64,000 nt of DNA from SLLG01 sp964403935. Its GTDB lineage: Bacteria > Verrucomicrobiota > Verrucomicrobiia > Opitutales > Oceanipulchritudinaceae. Under the pieces are notes generated by a model. It ran no database searches. It saw only the letters and a program-made list of their open reading frames with translations, and was not told the DNA's origin. The stretch is from assembly GCA_964403935.1 (NCBI GenBank), contig CAYOIB010000002.1, positions 1 through 64,000 of the forward strand, written 5' to 3'. Positions within the stretch are counted from its first letter, which is position 1; the number at the start of each line of letters is the position of its first letter. Below, piece by piece: positions 33,839 through 42,241 of the stretch. The position numbers were made by a program, and so were the translations under genes.

Positions 33839-35272
33839 TCACTCCAAACAGGTTCCCTCAGTCAGTTCCGGCTTCGATGGAAGCGCCCGCCAACGTTCCA
33901 CGAAGACGTCTTCACTGTCGGCAAAAAGTGGACTCACCTCAAACGCGAAGCTCGGTTTGCCGCTACCGTCCACTGGGAGATCGACCCCGGCCGCACGAGC
34001 CCAGCGAGCGAATTGCCGCAGCTGATCATCGCGCGACGTCTCCGGCGAATCGATTCCCTGAGCGTTCTTCACCGGGCTGAAATCGTCCTCGCGCAATGTC
34101 TCAATGATAACCGGGCTCTTCGCAAAGGGAACAGCGTCAAAGACAAACATCTCGAACTTGATCCCGTTTGGTTCCTCAGGGCTCTCCATCTGGCCCGCAC
34201 GATTCAGAAAGGGCACCTTTTTCAGGGCGCGGTGAAAGGGCAACGCTGTCTCCTTGGAGTCTCCACCCATCCGCTCGACAAAGCCCACATCCAGAATATG
34301 AATGGCGATGCTGCCGGCAATGTAGCGCAAACGTCCGTCCGCAGCTGTTTCCGCCTGCATCGTTTCGGGCATGTCGCTGTATTCAATCACCACTGTACGG
34401 TCACCTTGTCGGCAGAAATGCCCCACCTTTTCGCCGGGGTACGCCTTTGGGATCATCTTGCTCGACATCTCCGACTTCGACTTCAAATGGAAGCCGATAA
34501 ACGCTGGATCGATCACCTGGATGAGCGGGTTGTCGACCTGGAAATAGCTGAGCGCCTCCACACCGACTTCCCGCATGCGCTTGACTGCTCCACTCCGGAC
34601 GAGCGCCCGCAAGCTCCCGCCGTGCCCGTCTGGACTCATCGCTATCGAGTCCTTCGCCTCCAAAAGGACTTTCCCTTCAAGGTCCACCGCCGGCATCCGG
34701 CCCTGCATGAAAAATGAAACCTGCTCGGGCTTCAACCCATAGAAGCCCGCCTCCTGAAAGGCCTTTTGCGTCGCCTCATGGTTCGCATGGCTCGTCATGA
34801 TAAACCACGGGATCTCGACGCCATAACGGAGGCTCGCCGCTCGGATCTTCTCCGCGAAAACCTGAAAGAGCGGCTTCTTTTTCACGGGCGTAACCGGGAA
34901 GGTTCCCTTCGGCCCATCGTAACCCAAACGCGTGCCCTGGCCCCCCGCCACGGTGAAAGCCCCCACGCGCCCCGCCCGCAGGGCCGCTTCCCCAACCGCC
35001 CGTGCCGACGCCCACACCGCGGGATCGCCCCCGCGCCGGGGATGGGCCACATAGGGTGCCGGCTCGAGCCCCTGAAGATCCACCGCTTCCTCACTCGCCC
35101 CCCCCAGATGCTGGGCCATCAGGGCCTGAAGTTCCTTCAGGTCAATCTCGCGCGCCTGCACCAGAAGTCGCGCCCGCTCCTCCTCGGACAGCCCATCCCA
35201 GTTCGCAAAAACGTGTCCTTGACCCGCCGCCTCAAACGCAGCTTTCACCTCTTCCGCCCTTTTATCAGCCAT
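33839..35272 (-). CDS. UTP-glucose-1-phosphate uridylyltransferase / UDP-sugar pyrophosphorylase
   Basis: Makes UDP-glucose (or UDP-GlcNAc) from UTP and the sugar 1-phosphate. It has 477 residues from MADKRAEEVK. The nucleotide-binding loop VAGGQGTRLGYDGPKG is at about 108-123, with TPVKKKPLFQVFAEKI after it and EYSDMPE downstream. This is the eukaryote-like UDPGP/AGX fold, not the short GalU type, and AGX relatives prefer N-acetylhexosamine phosphates, so the substrate is not certain. The neighbouring phosphoglucomutase favours glucose 1-phosphate. Confidence 0.85.
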   Translation of the reverse strand: MADKRAEEVKAAFEAAGQGHVFANWDGLSEEERARLLVQAREIDLKELQALMAQHLGGASEEAVDLQGLEPAPYVAHPRRGGDPAVWASARAVGEAALRAGRVGAFTVAGGQGTRLGYDGPKGTFPVTPVKKKPLFQVFAEKIRAASLRYGVEIPWFIMTSHANHEATQKAFQEAGFYGLKPEQVSFFMQGRMPAVDLEGKVLLEAKDSIAMSPDGHGGSLRALVRSGAVKRMREVGVEALSYFQVDNPLIQVIDPAFIGFHLKSKSEMSSKMIPKAYPGEKVGHFCRQGDRTVVIEYSDMPETMQAETAADGRLRYIAGSIAIHILDVGFVERMGGDSKETALPFHRALKKVPFLNRAGQMESPEEPNGIKFEMFVFDAVPFAKSPVIIETLREDDFSPVKNAQGIDSPETSRDDQLRQFARWARAAGVDLPVDGSGKPSFAFEVSPLFADSEDVFVERWRALPSKPELTEGTCLE

Positions 35273-35430
35273 ACCGAAGCGTCTAGGGAACGCTTTCCAC
35301 GACGTCACGATAAAACCTCAGAAATGCGTTCGCTCAAAGCCCCGCTCATAGACCTGCCTACAGTTTAGGCTCAGCCCGCCCCGCGATAGACGCCCGAGCA
35401 GTCGCCCGCAGGAACGCGAACCAATGCGGA

Positions 35431-36306
35431 TCAGCGGGCGTTGCCTGCCGAAACAGGAAACGCCTCCTGCAACACCCAAGGTAGATGTCCCATGGGGGCC
35501 GTTTGATGAAGGCCAGCCACGTCGACGTAAGTCTTCAATTTCAGACCTGCGTAGTTCCGCCTTTCCAGAATGTTGGCGAATTGAAAGAAGTCGGCCAGCG
35601 TCCGCCGCCTTTCGGCACCGCCCACTGTCATGAAAACGCGAAAAGGCAGCCCCTCATTCTCCTTTGCATAAGCGGCCTCAATTGAAAAAATATCATTGCC
35701 GCCATACGTCAGCGCTGGGCTCGAGAGAATAAACGCCCGAAAAGGCTGGCTGGGCTGGAACATGGCCCAACCGCCAAACGTCCCCCCGAGTGATCCCCCG
35801 TGAAAGGTCACATTGGCAACATCTACCGGATACCTTTTCGCAACTTCTGGAATAAGCTCTTCACCAACGAACTTCAGATAAGCAGCGGCTCCACCTGTCT
35901 CCGGACGGTCCTCGATAGGGACAAAAGTGAAGTCACGGAACCGCATGTTCCCAGGTTGACCCCACCCCGCGCCATACGAGATCCCGACCACAATGAACTC
36001 CCCACATAATTCAGAGTCCTGAAGGTTTCGAACCATGTCGGACAGCCCTCCGAACGTGAAGTAGGCATCTGGATGAACAAGAACCGGATACGTCTTTTCA
36101 CGAGAAAAGCGGGAGGGAAGGAATATGTAGATGTCGTAGTCGCTGCCAGTCGCTTCGGAAGTGATTCCAAAAACTTCAGTGTTGGGAATCGTCGCCATTT
36201 GAAGCCCCGAAGGTGAGCTTTGCTCCATCATCGGATCACTCGCCGAAAGCATGGAGACCCACATCGAGACAACACACACCCACCCAACCTGCTGCTTCAA
36301 TCTCAT
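35431..36306 (-). CDS. Secreted esterase (alpha/beta hydrolase, PF00756-like)
   Basis: It has 291 residues with an N-terminal signal peptide (VGWVCVVSMWVSMLSAS). The body matches esterase-D/IroE-like hydrolases: FLPSRFSREKTYPVLVHPDAYF, the nucleophile elbow HGGSLGGTFGG (Ser172), ILSSPALTYG, and a C-terminal VAGLHQTAP that supplies the catalytic His. Members cleave acyl esters, often on polysaccharides or siderophores; the substrate is unknown. It stands alone on the minus strand next to the repeat-rich gap. Confidence 0.75.
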   Translation of the reverse strand: MRLKQQVGWVCVVSMWVSMLSASDPMMEQSSPSGLQMATIPNTEVFGITSEATGSDYDIYIFLPSRFSREKTYPVLVHPDAYFTFGGLSDMVRNLQDSELCGEFIVVGISYGAGWGQPGNMRFRDFTFVPIEDRPETGGAAAYLKFVGEELIPEVAKRYPVDVANVTFHGGSLGGTFGGWAMFQPSQPFRAFILSSPALTYGGNDIFSIEAAYAKENEGLPFRVFMTVGGAERRRTLADFFQFANILERRNYAGLKLKTYVDVAGLHQTAPMGHLPWVLQEAFPVSAGNAR

Positions 36307-36470
36307 CCAGCTACGCTATCGGCACGAACAGACGAGGCAATCCCGCCTTTTCCCACGCCAAGGCTCAAAATTCCGCCAGCCCACCCCAAAAACTCAATCT
36401 TGAGCGCGACCAGACGATGAGCCAAGGAGGTTTCTCAGTCGGTCGCCGCCCCCACGCCGCCGATGCATAA

Positions 36471-36502
36471 TCTACCAGGTAAGATATTACTTGCCCCCCG
36501 AG
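36471..36502. repeat. Short dispersed repeat, copy A
   Basis: The unit CTACCAGGTAAGATATTACT, extended by TGCCCCCCGAG. Its centre GGTAAGATATTACTTGCC is an imperfect palindrome. Copies B and C follow in the same orientation and copy D lies at 57560-57583. The 580-base gap 36307-36887 otherwise holds no supported gene. Confidence 0.75.
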
Positions 36503-36598
36503 GACTCCAGAGGCTGGGAGCCGGGGGGAAGCGTAACAGTAACAGTGCCCTCATCGGGAGGTGCCTGCGGGACAAGTGAACGAACGATTTCTCCTCCA

Positions 36599-36632
36599 TA
36601 GACTACCAGGTAAGATATTACTTGCCCCCCGA
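36599..36632. repeat. Short dispersed repeat, copy B
   Basis: Begins TAGACTACCAGG and continues identically to copy A through TTGCCCCCCGAG. It lies 131 bases after copy A. Confidence 0.75.
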
Positions 36633-36682
36633 GCATCAGCTCGCTTCCGCCGGTCGACGCCATACGCATCCACTGAAGCACA

Positions 36683-36713
36683 TAGACTACCAGGTAAGAT
36701 ATCACTTGCCCCC
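36683..36713. repeat. Short dispersed repeat, copy C
   Basis: TAGACTACCAGG as in copy B, then GTAAGATATCACTTGCCCCC with a single T-to-C change. It lies 84 bases after copy B and about 175 bases before the ExbB-like gene. Confidence 0.75.
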
Positions 36714-36887
36714 ACAGGACGGTAGAGGCTGGTGAGGGGGTAGAGGGGGGGGGGATTTCGGGGGCAGAGTGTGCTGGAACGGCGTGGGAAGCTTTTCTGT
36801 GGGCGGTCACGTGGTGGGCGGTGGGTTGGTCTTGTCAGCGCATTGGGATGAAACAGTGTTGGGTGGAGGGCAGGAAGAAGAACGCCT

Positions 36888-37736
36888 ATGAAGCAATCGG
36901 GACGAACGCATAGAGAACAGGGGCCATGGTGGAACAGCACCCCGAGTATTTTCGGGCTGTTACTGGGCAGCTTTATTGTGGTGGGGCTCCTGTATGCGTT
37001 CTGGATCCGGCCATCCGCTGAGGCGACGGAGCTTCGGAACCGAATTGAGGCGGGAGCGCAAATGGATACCGCCTTCATTCCCGAACGCACTGCTGCGACC
37101 ATTCTCAAGGACTATGAGCAACAAGTCTGCATCAGCCTCTTTCTCTGGTCTGTCCTGTTGATGGGCGGAAAATTTATGGATCTTCGAAGGGAGCGCGTTG
37201 GGTTCGGGTGGCCTTTCGAAAAGATGGAACCGGGGGAGCGGATCTTGCCTTCCACAGCCTTGGATTTGGCAAAGAAAACACTACAGGTGGCAGAGCAATC
37301 GGGTCCCGATGCGGACAAGTCCTTGACGACACGAGCAGTGCTCCGCGCCCTCCGCCGTTTTCACGCCACGGGATCAGTTCAGGAGACGAGCCAAGCGGTG
37401 CAGGAGCTGGCCGAGGCTGAAGCCAACCGGCTGGATTCAGAAATGGCCATTCTTCGCTACACCGCATGGGCGATTCCCTCGATCGGGTTCGTTGGCACAG
37501 TCCGGGGAATTGGCGAGGCCCTGATGCGGGCAGACCAAGCGATTCAAGGTGATGTTTCCGGGGTCACAAATGCTCTTGGACTGGCCTTCAACTCCACTTT
37601 TATCGCGCTCCTGTTGAGTCTGTTCCTTATGCTCGGGATCTACGCCCTCCAGCGTCAACAGGAGGCGCACGTTCTCTCTGCGGAAAGCTTCTGCCGGGAT
37701 CGGCTGATTGAAAACATGAAAGTCCCGGCGCTGTGA
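36888..37736 (+). CDS. MotA/TolQ/ExbB-family proton channel protein
   Basis: Predicted inner-membrane stator subunit. It has 282 residues with four helices: about 20-40 (SIFGLLLGSFIVVGLLYAFWI), 80-96 (VCISLFLWSVLLMGGKF), 190-210 (YTAWAIPSIGFVGTVRGIGEA) and 228-255 (ALGLAFNSTFIALLLSLFLMLGIYAL). The last two match the ExbB/MotA signature region: IPSIGFVGTVRGIG parallels IAPLLGLTGTVLGLV in the ExbB at 9148. The central cytoplasmic part, about 95 residues, is helical. The stop overlaps the next start (GTGA). First gene of a four-gene operon with two Asp-helix/von Willebrand proteins, which replace the usual ExbD partner. Confidence 0.8.
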   Translation: MKQSGRTHREQGPWWNSTPSIFGLLLGSFIVVGLLYAFWIRPSAEATELRNRIEAGAQMDTAFIPERTAATILKDYEQQVCISLFLWSVLLMGGKFMDLRRERVGFGWPFEKMEPGERILPSTALDLAKKTLQVAEQSGPDADKSLTTRAVLRALRRFHATGSVQETSQAVQELAEAEANRLDSEMAILRYTAWAIPSIGFVGTVRGIGEALMRADQAIQGDVSGVTNALGLAFNSTFIALLLSLFLMLGIYALQRQQEAHVLSAESFCRDRLIENMKVPAL

Positions 37737-39070
37737 AGGCCGATCTACAACCCGTTCTCGGATTGGCCATCGCCTCAACCGACCTTGAGGCAGCGATGGG
37801 CGCGGCACTCCCGATCGCGGCAGAGCCGGCCGTAGCCGTGGTGGTCGAGGGAGCGATCGTCACCGGCTGGAAGGCCTGTGATATCGACGTCCCCACCCCT
37901 GTTTCCTTCGACTTTTGGAGCCACCTCTCCCGCACCCCCATCCTGAACAATCCTGCCGGCAGCCCAATCGCGCGCTCGGTGCTTGCCTACCACCACGTCC
38001 AGCAGGCCGTGAACGAAGCAGAACGCAGATTGGGTCAATCTCCCACATCCGCTGTTCTCGCCGTGCCACCCTCGATTCTGGATGATCCTGAGCGACTCGG
38101 CCTGCTCCTAAGCATGTGCGCCAGCCTGGGACTCACTTTGCGGGGGATTCTGCCGCTTCCCTTGGCTCTGGCGGCCGCCTGCCCGGCCCCTATTGAAGAA
38201 GGCCAATGGCGGGTGCTCGATCTGGACGCCGACCAATGGACGCTGAACTCAGTCGATGTCAGCGGTGGAACGCTTCGGCTGCTCGACGGCGCACGCAGCA
38301 CCCGCGAAGCAGCCTTTGCTCAGGTACTCGATCGTTCCGTGGATTCACTCGCCGCACGATTTCTCGCTGAGACGGCGTTCGACGTGCGTCACAGTGCCGA
38401 GGCCGAGCAACTGTTCCGCCTCAAGGTTCGACGATTTCTGGCAGAAGGGGACGCCAGGGGAGAACGTGAGCTTTCGATGGGAGCACAGCGGGCACGCTCT
38501 ATCAGTGTTTCTCGATCCGCCGCGCGGCAGACCTCGGGGGACCTGCCTGCCCGGCTCATCGCTGCCCTCGGGCTGGACCTGAGAACGGACCACCGCCCGC
38601 TCTTGCTCAGCCCACGGGCGCAGTTCCTCCCCGGCTTAACCCAAGCGATCGAAGAGTTGGAGCACCTCTCTGTATGGCACCTCCCGATCGGGGCGGCCGC
38701 GCTTGGTGCCACGCAAGCTGGTGCCGCCTGGCCGGAATCCCCATCCATCGAAGCCACTCCCGTCTTTCGCACCCTGAGTGGCCATGGCCGATCCACGACC
38801 GGACTTTTCGGCTTTGATGCGACCTCCCCCGAAGGTTCCGCTCCTGAAGAGCCCTCGCCGACCCATGTTGTCTGGAAGGGATGCGTCTATCCATTGGGAC
38901 ACGGCGCGCTGCCCATCCACCTCCCTGTCGCAATGGGACAACTCACCCCGGCTGACCGCGTTCACCTCAACGGCAAGCCGACCACGGGACCTTGCCGCCT
39001 GCTCCCCGGCGATCGGGTGCAGCTAGGCGGGCATGATTTTCTGCTGGTCCAAATGGTTCAGGAAGAATGA
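37733..39070 (+). CDS. Divergent Hsp70/actin-like protein with FHA-like tail
   Basis: It has 445 residues from GTG 37733. Parts resemble a degenerate Hsp70 nucleotide-binding domain: SAVLAVPPSILDDPERLGLLL (compare the VPxxFxxxQR segment of DnaK), LGLTLRGILPLPLALAAA (compare NEPTAAALAYG) and RVLDLDADQWTLNSVDVSGG where DnaK has its phosphate-2 DLGGGT loop. That loop is not conserved here, so ATPase activity is doubtful. The last 65 residues (HVVWKGCVYPLGHGALPI ... CRLLPGDRVQLGGHDFLLVQM) look like a small beta-rich FHA-like domain. No close family is recognised. It is tightly embedded in the channel/von Willebrand operon, three bases before the next gene. Confidence 0.5.
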   Translation: MKADLQPVLGLAIASTDLEAAMGAALPIAAEPAVAVVVEGAIVTGWKACDIDVPTPVSFDFWSHLSRTPILNNPAGSPIARSVLAYHHVQQAVNEAERRLGQSPTSAVLAVPPSILDDPERLGLLLSMCASLGLTLRGILPLPLALAAACPAPIEEGQWRVLDLDADQWTLNSVDVSGGTLRLLDGARSTREAAFAQVLDRSVDSLAARFLAETAFDVRHSAEAEQLFRLKVRRFLAEGDARGERELSMGAQRARSISVSRSAARQTSGDLPARLIAALGLDLRTDHRPLLLSPRAQFLPGLTQAIEELEHLSVWHLPIGAAALGATQAGAAWPESPSIEATPVFRTLSGHGRSTTGLFGFDATSPEGSAPEEPSPTHVVWKGCVYPLGHGALPIHLPVAMGQLTPADRVHLNGKPTTGPCRLLPGDRVQLGGHDFLLVQMVQEE

Positions 39071-39073
39071 CCC

Positions 39074-40150
39074 ATGGCCCGCCGTCGTCGCTCCGCGCTT
39101 CAAACCTTCAGCCTGTCGTTTCTCGATGTCGTTTGCTGCGGTTTTGGAGCTGTCATTCTCCTCTTCGTCCTCACTCTGGGACATCGTGCAGCCGACCAGG
39201 CAGCCGCCGCCTCCGAGTATGAAGCGGGTGTCCAAGCCCTCGGTGAAGCCGTCGAAGAAGCCACCGCGCGCGGCAGTGTCTTGGCAGCGAACCGGGATCA
39301 ACTCGCCGCCGAGCACGAGACCGTGACAGCGCACCTCGGCGAGCGCCATCAGACCCTGAGCGAGCGCAAAAGCCAGCTCGAACAGATGGAAACCCAAGCC
39401 CTTGCCAAGGCTGCGGCCGTCGAGGACCTTCAAGCTCAGGTCGATGCCCTCCCTGAGCCGATGCCTGAGGTTGAGGTTCCCGTGGCCATTCCAGGAACGA
39501 CGAACCGCCAGTATTTCACTGACTTCCGCCTCGACGGGCAGAGGACCGTAATCCTGCTCGAAGGATCAGGCGGGATGATTGCCGAAACACTGGCTGAAAG
39601 CATCCGCCTGGCATCGAGGCCGGAAGCCGAACGCCGGGCCAGCCCGAAATGGACGCGGGCCATGGCAGCAACACGCTGGATCCTCGCAAACCTTCGTCTG
39701 CCTGAGTATTTTCAGTTGATGGTCTTCAGCGAGGATGTTCAACCGCTCGCTCCCGCCGGGCCTGATGGGTGGGCCCGGGTCAGGGATGCCACTGCATCGA
39801 GAAAGGCCGCCGAGGCCTTGGGCGAGTGGACACCCCGCGGAGGGGCTCACTTCGAGCGGGCATTCGCCGCCCTGCGTGCACTGGATCCACCTCCAGACAA
39901 CATTATCCTGCTCATCGACGGCTTGCCGACCCAAGGATCGCTCGCCCCGCCAGGTTCGGAAGTGGATGAGCCCACCCGGCGGCACCTCTTGAACGCAGCG
40001 GTTCGCCACCTCCCACCAAACGTTCCGATCAATATCATTCTCTTCCCCAACGACGGGGATCCCAATGCCGCCCTCGAATGGTGGCGTGTTGCTCTCAACA
40101 CAGGGGGCTCGTTCATCGCTCCCTCACCTGATTGGCCTGGAATCGAATGA
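39074..40150 (+). CDS. Asp-helix / coiled-coil / von Willebrand A protein, degenerate metal site
   Basis: It has 358 residues. After a basic start (MARRRRSALQ) comes one membrane helix, FSLSFLDVVCCGFGAVILL, with Asp18 at the position of the proton-binding Asp of ExbD (PLIDVVFQLLIFF). A coiled coil rich in Glu/Ala/Gln follows (about 45-125), then a von Willebrand A domain from about 150. Its metal-site start reads LLEGSGGM in place of DxSxS, so the first Asp and last Ser are replaced, while LIDGLPTQG is kept later. It is probably periplasmic after the helix. The stop overlaps the next start (ATGA). It is a paralogue of the gene at 40147. Confidence 0.75.
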   Translation: MARRRRSALQTFSLSFLDVVCCGFGAVILLFVLTLGHRAADQAAAASEYEAGVQALGEAVEEATARGSVLAANRDQLAAEHETVTAHLGERHQTLSERKSQLEQMETQALAKAAAVEDLQAQVDALPEPMPEVEVPVAIPGTTNRQYFTDFRLDGQRTVILLEGSGGMIAETLAESIRLASRPEAERRASPKWTRAMAATRWILANLRLPEYFQLMVFSEDVQPLAPAGPDGWARVRDATASRKAAEALGEWTPRGGAHFERAFAALRALDPPPDNIILLIDGLPTQGSLAPPGSEVDEPTRRHLLNAAVRHLPPNVPINIILFPNDGDPNAALEWWRVALNTGGSFIAPSPDWPGIE

Positions 40151-41160
40151 GACGCCAACGCCGCGACAACGACATTTTCAGCCTGTCTTTCCTCGACTGC
40201 ATTTGCTGCGGCTTTGGAGCGATTATCCTATTGTTTGTCATTTCCATAGGCTCCGACAGCCGGATCCTCGAAGGTGTCCTTCAATCCATCGAAGCACGGT
40301 ATCGAGCACTCAATCTCGAATTTTCGACCACGATCGATGCCAACCGTGCGACAGAAGACGAGCTCGCCACCCTCAGCCAACAGGTAGCGGGCCTCAAGAA
40401 GGAGCTGGCCGAACTCGAGCGAACAGTTTCGACAATCGATGCCTCACTCGCGACACAGGCCGAAGCGCTCGCCGATCTGGAAACAGCAGAAGCGGGATTG
40501 CTCGCCGCCCTTTCCCCCGAGCCCAAAGAGACCCTGCCCGAGGCTGCCGAGGACCTGGAGCACGTCCCAATCGGGATACCGATGGACCGGCATTATCTGG
40601 TCTTTATCATCGACACCTCGGGAAGCATGCGGGAACTGAGCAGCGGCATCTTTGATATCCTGGGTCAACGCGGACGCCCCGGCCTATGGCAGGAGGCGAT
40701 GCGAAAGATCGACGCCGCTTTGAAAACATACCCCGAAGTGCGCGGGTTACAGTTCCTCGATGCGGACGGCCGCTACATTATTGAAGGTTCAAGACGGCAA
40801 TGGCTCGAGGATTCCCCCATGAACCGAAGCCGCTACTTTCAAGCGGTTCGCAGCTATCCGATCTTCAGCCAGAGCAATCCCGTCCCCGGGATCGAAGAGG
40901 CCATTCGGCGTCTCAGTGACCCTGAAAAACGGATCGCCCTCTTTGTCGTGGGCGATGAGTTTACCGGGAATGAAGATGCGGTGCTCCGGCGACTGGAAAA
41001 CATCAACCCGCGCGATGCCACCGGCACCCGCCCCGTATCAATCAATGCCCTCGGATTCCCGACGCCTGCCTTTCCCCATGACACCGCCCGAAAGTATGCC
41101 AACCTCATGCGCGAGGTGACGCATGCCCATGATGGTGCCTTCATCGGTGCCCAACGTTGA
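40147..41160 (+). CDS. Asp-helix / coiled-coil / von Willebrand A protein, intact metal site
   Basis: It has 337 residues from the ATG that overlaps the preceding stop. The architecture is as in the previous gene: basic start, membrane helix FSLSFLDCICCGFGAIILL with Asp17, coiled coil (about 45-120) and a von Willebrand A domain with a complete metal site DTSGSM (156-161) and a later Asp in FVVGDEFTG. A pair with one intact and one degenerate domain suggests a heteromer. Its 3' end overlaps the convergent glycosyltransferase gene by 20 bases. No Shine-Dalgarno is needed given the coupled start. Confidence 0.8.
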   Translation: MRRQRRDNDIFSLSFLDCICCGFGAIILLFVISIGSDSRILEGVLQSIEARYRALNLEFSTTIDANRATEDELATLSQQVAGLKKELAELERTVSTIDASLATQAEALADLETAEAGLLAALSPEPKETLPEAAEDLEHVPIGIPMDRHYLVFIIDTSGSMRELSSGIFDILGQRGRPGLWQEAMRKIDAALKTYPEVRGLQFLDADGRYIIEGSRRQWLEDSPMNRSRYFQAVRSYPIFSQSNPVPGIEEAIRRLSDPEKRIALFVVGDEFTGNEDAVLRRLENINPRDATGTRPVSINALGFPTPAFPHDTARKYANLMREVTHAHDGAFIGAQR

Positions 41161-42241
41161 TTGATACGCCACGATTCGATGAGGCCGCCTCCGAAAGACA
41201 GGTTACAAGCTGCGCGGCTCGATGCCTGGCCGTGTGTTCCCGTAAAACACGCTCGCGCGCACGGCCACCAATGGCCCGCGCATCACCCGCCGTCAGGTTC
41301 CTGATGAAGCTCAAAGTGTCTTCCGGCGACCGACTGATCAGAATCTCGGAGTCGACCTCAAAAAACTCGTCCAGCCCCTCCCACCAGTCGCTAATGACCG
41401 GAACGCCACAGGCCGCGGCCTCAAAAAGACGCACACTCGGAGAGTGGCCCATAGCAACCATGTCTGCGCGGGTGATATTCAAAGTAAAGCGCTGGCGATT
41501 GTAGAATGTGCAGTGCTCTGCTGGGGGCAGGTGGTCAATCCGGGCAACATTGTCCGGCCAAACGATCCCATCGGGGTATTGGGGCCCGGCGACAACAAAT
41601 TGGCCTCCGGGCCACCTTCGTGCCGGCTCAACCAGCAATTTCTCAACGGGCGGTTGGCGATCGGCAGAATAGGTGCCCATATACCCCAGGTGCCACAACT
41701 CGGATACGTCCGCTTCAGGGCGATAGAGCTTTGTATCCACGGAACAATACAAAGGGCGAACCAGCGAAACGCCGAACCTCTCCTCAAGAACTCGGAGCGC
41801 CTTTCCGCCGGCAAAGGAGAGATAAAGGTCATAGGCCTGCACAAGCTCCCGGTCGATGTATTCAAAATCCGCACGCTCCAGCTTTGCGAGCGTGACGGGC
41901 GTATCGATGTCATAGAACGCCACCACCCCCCGCGCCGTCTTCCTGGCCCACCATCCGACCGAAACCCCCTCCGGCACATAAGAACCAATAACAACCGCAT
42001 CCGCCGCCCGAACCTCGCCCGTAAACCGTTCCTTCAGGTCCTCAAGGCTTTCGTACAAGCAGGTGCGCCCATAGGGAGGATTCGGCAGATCTCGATTCCC
42101 CGCATACCAAGGAACGTCCCGCTCCAGAAAAAGGATACGGTGGCCCAGAGACTCCAGCTCACGCACCAGCCCCCGATAGGTCGTGGCATGGCCGTTACCC
42201 CAAGACGAAGTCATCGAAAGTCCGAGAATAACGATCTTCAT
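41141..42241 (-). CDS. CgeB-like glycosyltransferase, paralogue 1
   Basis: It has 366 residues beginning MKIVILGLSMTSSWGNGHATTYRGL. GT-B fold: an N-terminal half with YDIDTPVTLAKL, and a C-terminal half with the donor-binding block GHSPSVRLFEAAACGVPVISDWWEGLDEFFE, typical of CgeB/GT4-like glycosyltransferases. The sugar and acceptor are unknown. It is the last gene of a seven-gene minus-strand cluster and overlaps paralogue 2 by ATGA. Its end overlaps the convergent von Willebrand gene by 20 bases. Confidence 0.75.
   Translation of the reverse strand: MKIVILGLSMTSSWGNGHATTYRGLVRELESLGHRILFLERDVPWYAGNRDLPNPPYGRTCLYESLEDLKERFTGEVRAADAVVIGSYVPEGVSVGWWARKTARGVVAFYDIDTPVTLAKLERADFEYIDRELVQAYDLYLSFAGGKALRVLEERFGVSLVRPLYCSVDTKLYRPEADVSELWHLGYMGTYSADRQPPVEKLLVEPARRWPGGQFVVAGPQYPDGIVWPDNVARIDHLPPAEHCTFYNRQRFTLNITRADMVAMGHSPSVRLFEAAACGVPVISDWWEGLDEFFEVDSEILISRSPEDTLSFIRNLTAGDARAIGGRARERVLREHTARHRAAQLVTCLSEAASSNRGVSINVGHR

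Noticed and set aside
36471..36713. CRISPR array
   Set aside because: Only three repeat copies, unequal spacing (131 and 84 bases) and no cas genes.
36487..36810. Minus-strand 107-codon frame containing two repeat units (QVISYLVVY twice)
   Set aside because: The in-frame recurrence is caused by repeats B and C being 84 bases apart; copy A is out of frame, and the rest is low-complexity Pro/Ser/Gly.
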